The notes under the pieces: generated by a model
What the model was told of the DNA's origin: nothing
What the model saw: the letters and a program-made list of their open reading frames with translations, nothing else
Databases searched by the model: none
Shown here: positions 63,957-64,000 of the stretch, piece by piece
Numbering within the stretch: position 1 is the first letter of the stretch
Layout of the letters: each line of letters starts with the position of its first letter
Origin: Brucella tritici
Lineage (GTDB): Bacteria; Pseudomonadota; Alphaproteobacteria; Rhizobiales; Rhizobiaceae
Assembly: GCF_902825325.1 (NCBI RefSeq)
Contig: NZ_CADEAR010000009.1
Location: forward strand, 153,922-217,921
Reading direction: 5' to 3'
DNA: 64,000 nucleotides
Translations under genes and position numbers: made by a program

Positions 63957-64000
63957 TTGACGGAATGGGTTTCCGGCTGGCAGTCAAAACTTTTGCTTTG

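Overview
The window looks like a chromosome segment from an alphaproteobacterium of the Brucellaceae (Brucella/Ochrobactrum group). Grounds: moderate GC, many ABC importers with rhizobial-type gene order, a pcaDCHGB cluster divergent from a LysR-type pcaQ, an IclR-type pcaR next to pcaIJF, an AraC-type pobR divergent from pobA, a sitABCD operon preceded by a Mur-type dyad, and an Agrobacterium-type lysine 6-dehydrogenase. The assignment is an inference from recalled protein families, not a database result. The content is almost wholly catabolic: solute import, degradation enzymes and one local regulator per module.

Layout. 1-3932: sugar-acid module (denD-like fragment, FAD-linked 2-hydroxyacid oxidase, GntR/FCD regulator, gluconate-5-dehydrogenase-like SDR, gluconokinase). 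3935-5707: SLC13-type transporter with RCK_C domains. 5829-9996: ugpBAEC glycerol-3-phosphate importer on the minus strand. 10400-15965: LacI regulator, then a polar amino acid (PAAT) ABC operon ending in a D-2-hydroxyacid dehydrogenase and a small ferredoxin-like-fold protein. 15978-23930: membrane-dipeptidase-type peptidase divergent from a dipeptide ABC operon that ends in a serine beta-lactamase/D-aminopeptidase-like hydrolase. 24035-25726: adenine deaminase.

25727-41071 is a complete protocatechuate/4-hydroxybenzoate island: a LIV-type ABC importer (probable protocatechuate transporter), pcaB, G, H, C, D, divergent pcaQ, pobA with divergent pobR, pcaR, and pcaIJF. Together they take 4-hydroxybenzoate to succinyl-CoA and acetyl-CoA. 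Two near-identically arranged PcaQ-like sites tie the importer to the pca operon.

41252-45394: spermidine/putrescine-type ABC importer. 45439-51511: Lrp/AsnC regulator divergent from lysine 6-dehydrogenase, two tandem LAO-type binding proteins without permeases, a DadA-like FAD oxidoreductase and a Tas-like aldo-keto reductase. 51562-57405: an unusual minus-strand module of ABC ATPase, binding protein, two permeases, LacI regulator and a 2H-type cyclic phosphodiesterase, with two copies of the palindrome TGCACAGCYGTGCA ahead of its two first genes. 57690-61199: sitDCBA manganese importer. 61542-62745: AraC regulator and a small membrane protein. 62914-62988: tRNA-Asn(GTT), followed by a broken phage tail gene.

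Best candidates for new biology are the LacI/ABC/2H-phosphoesterase module with its duplicated operator, the tandem ATGCA-TGCAT dyads ahead of the D-peptide-type operon, and the PAAT operon carrying a hydroxyacid dehydrogenase. No CRISPR array, insertion sequence or rRNA was seen.
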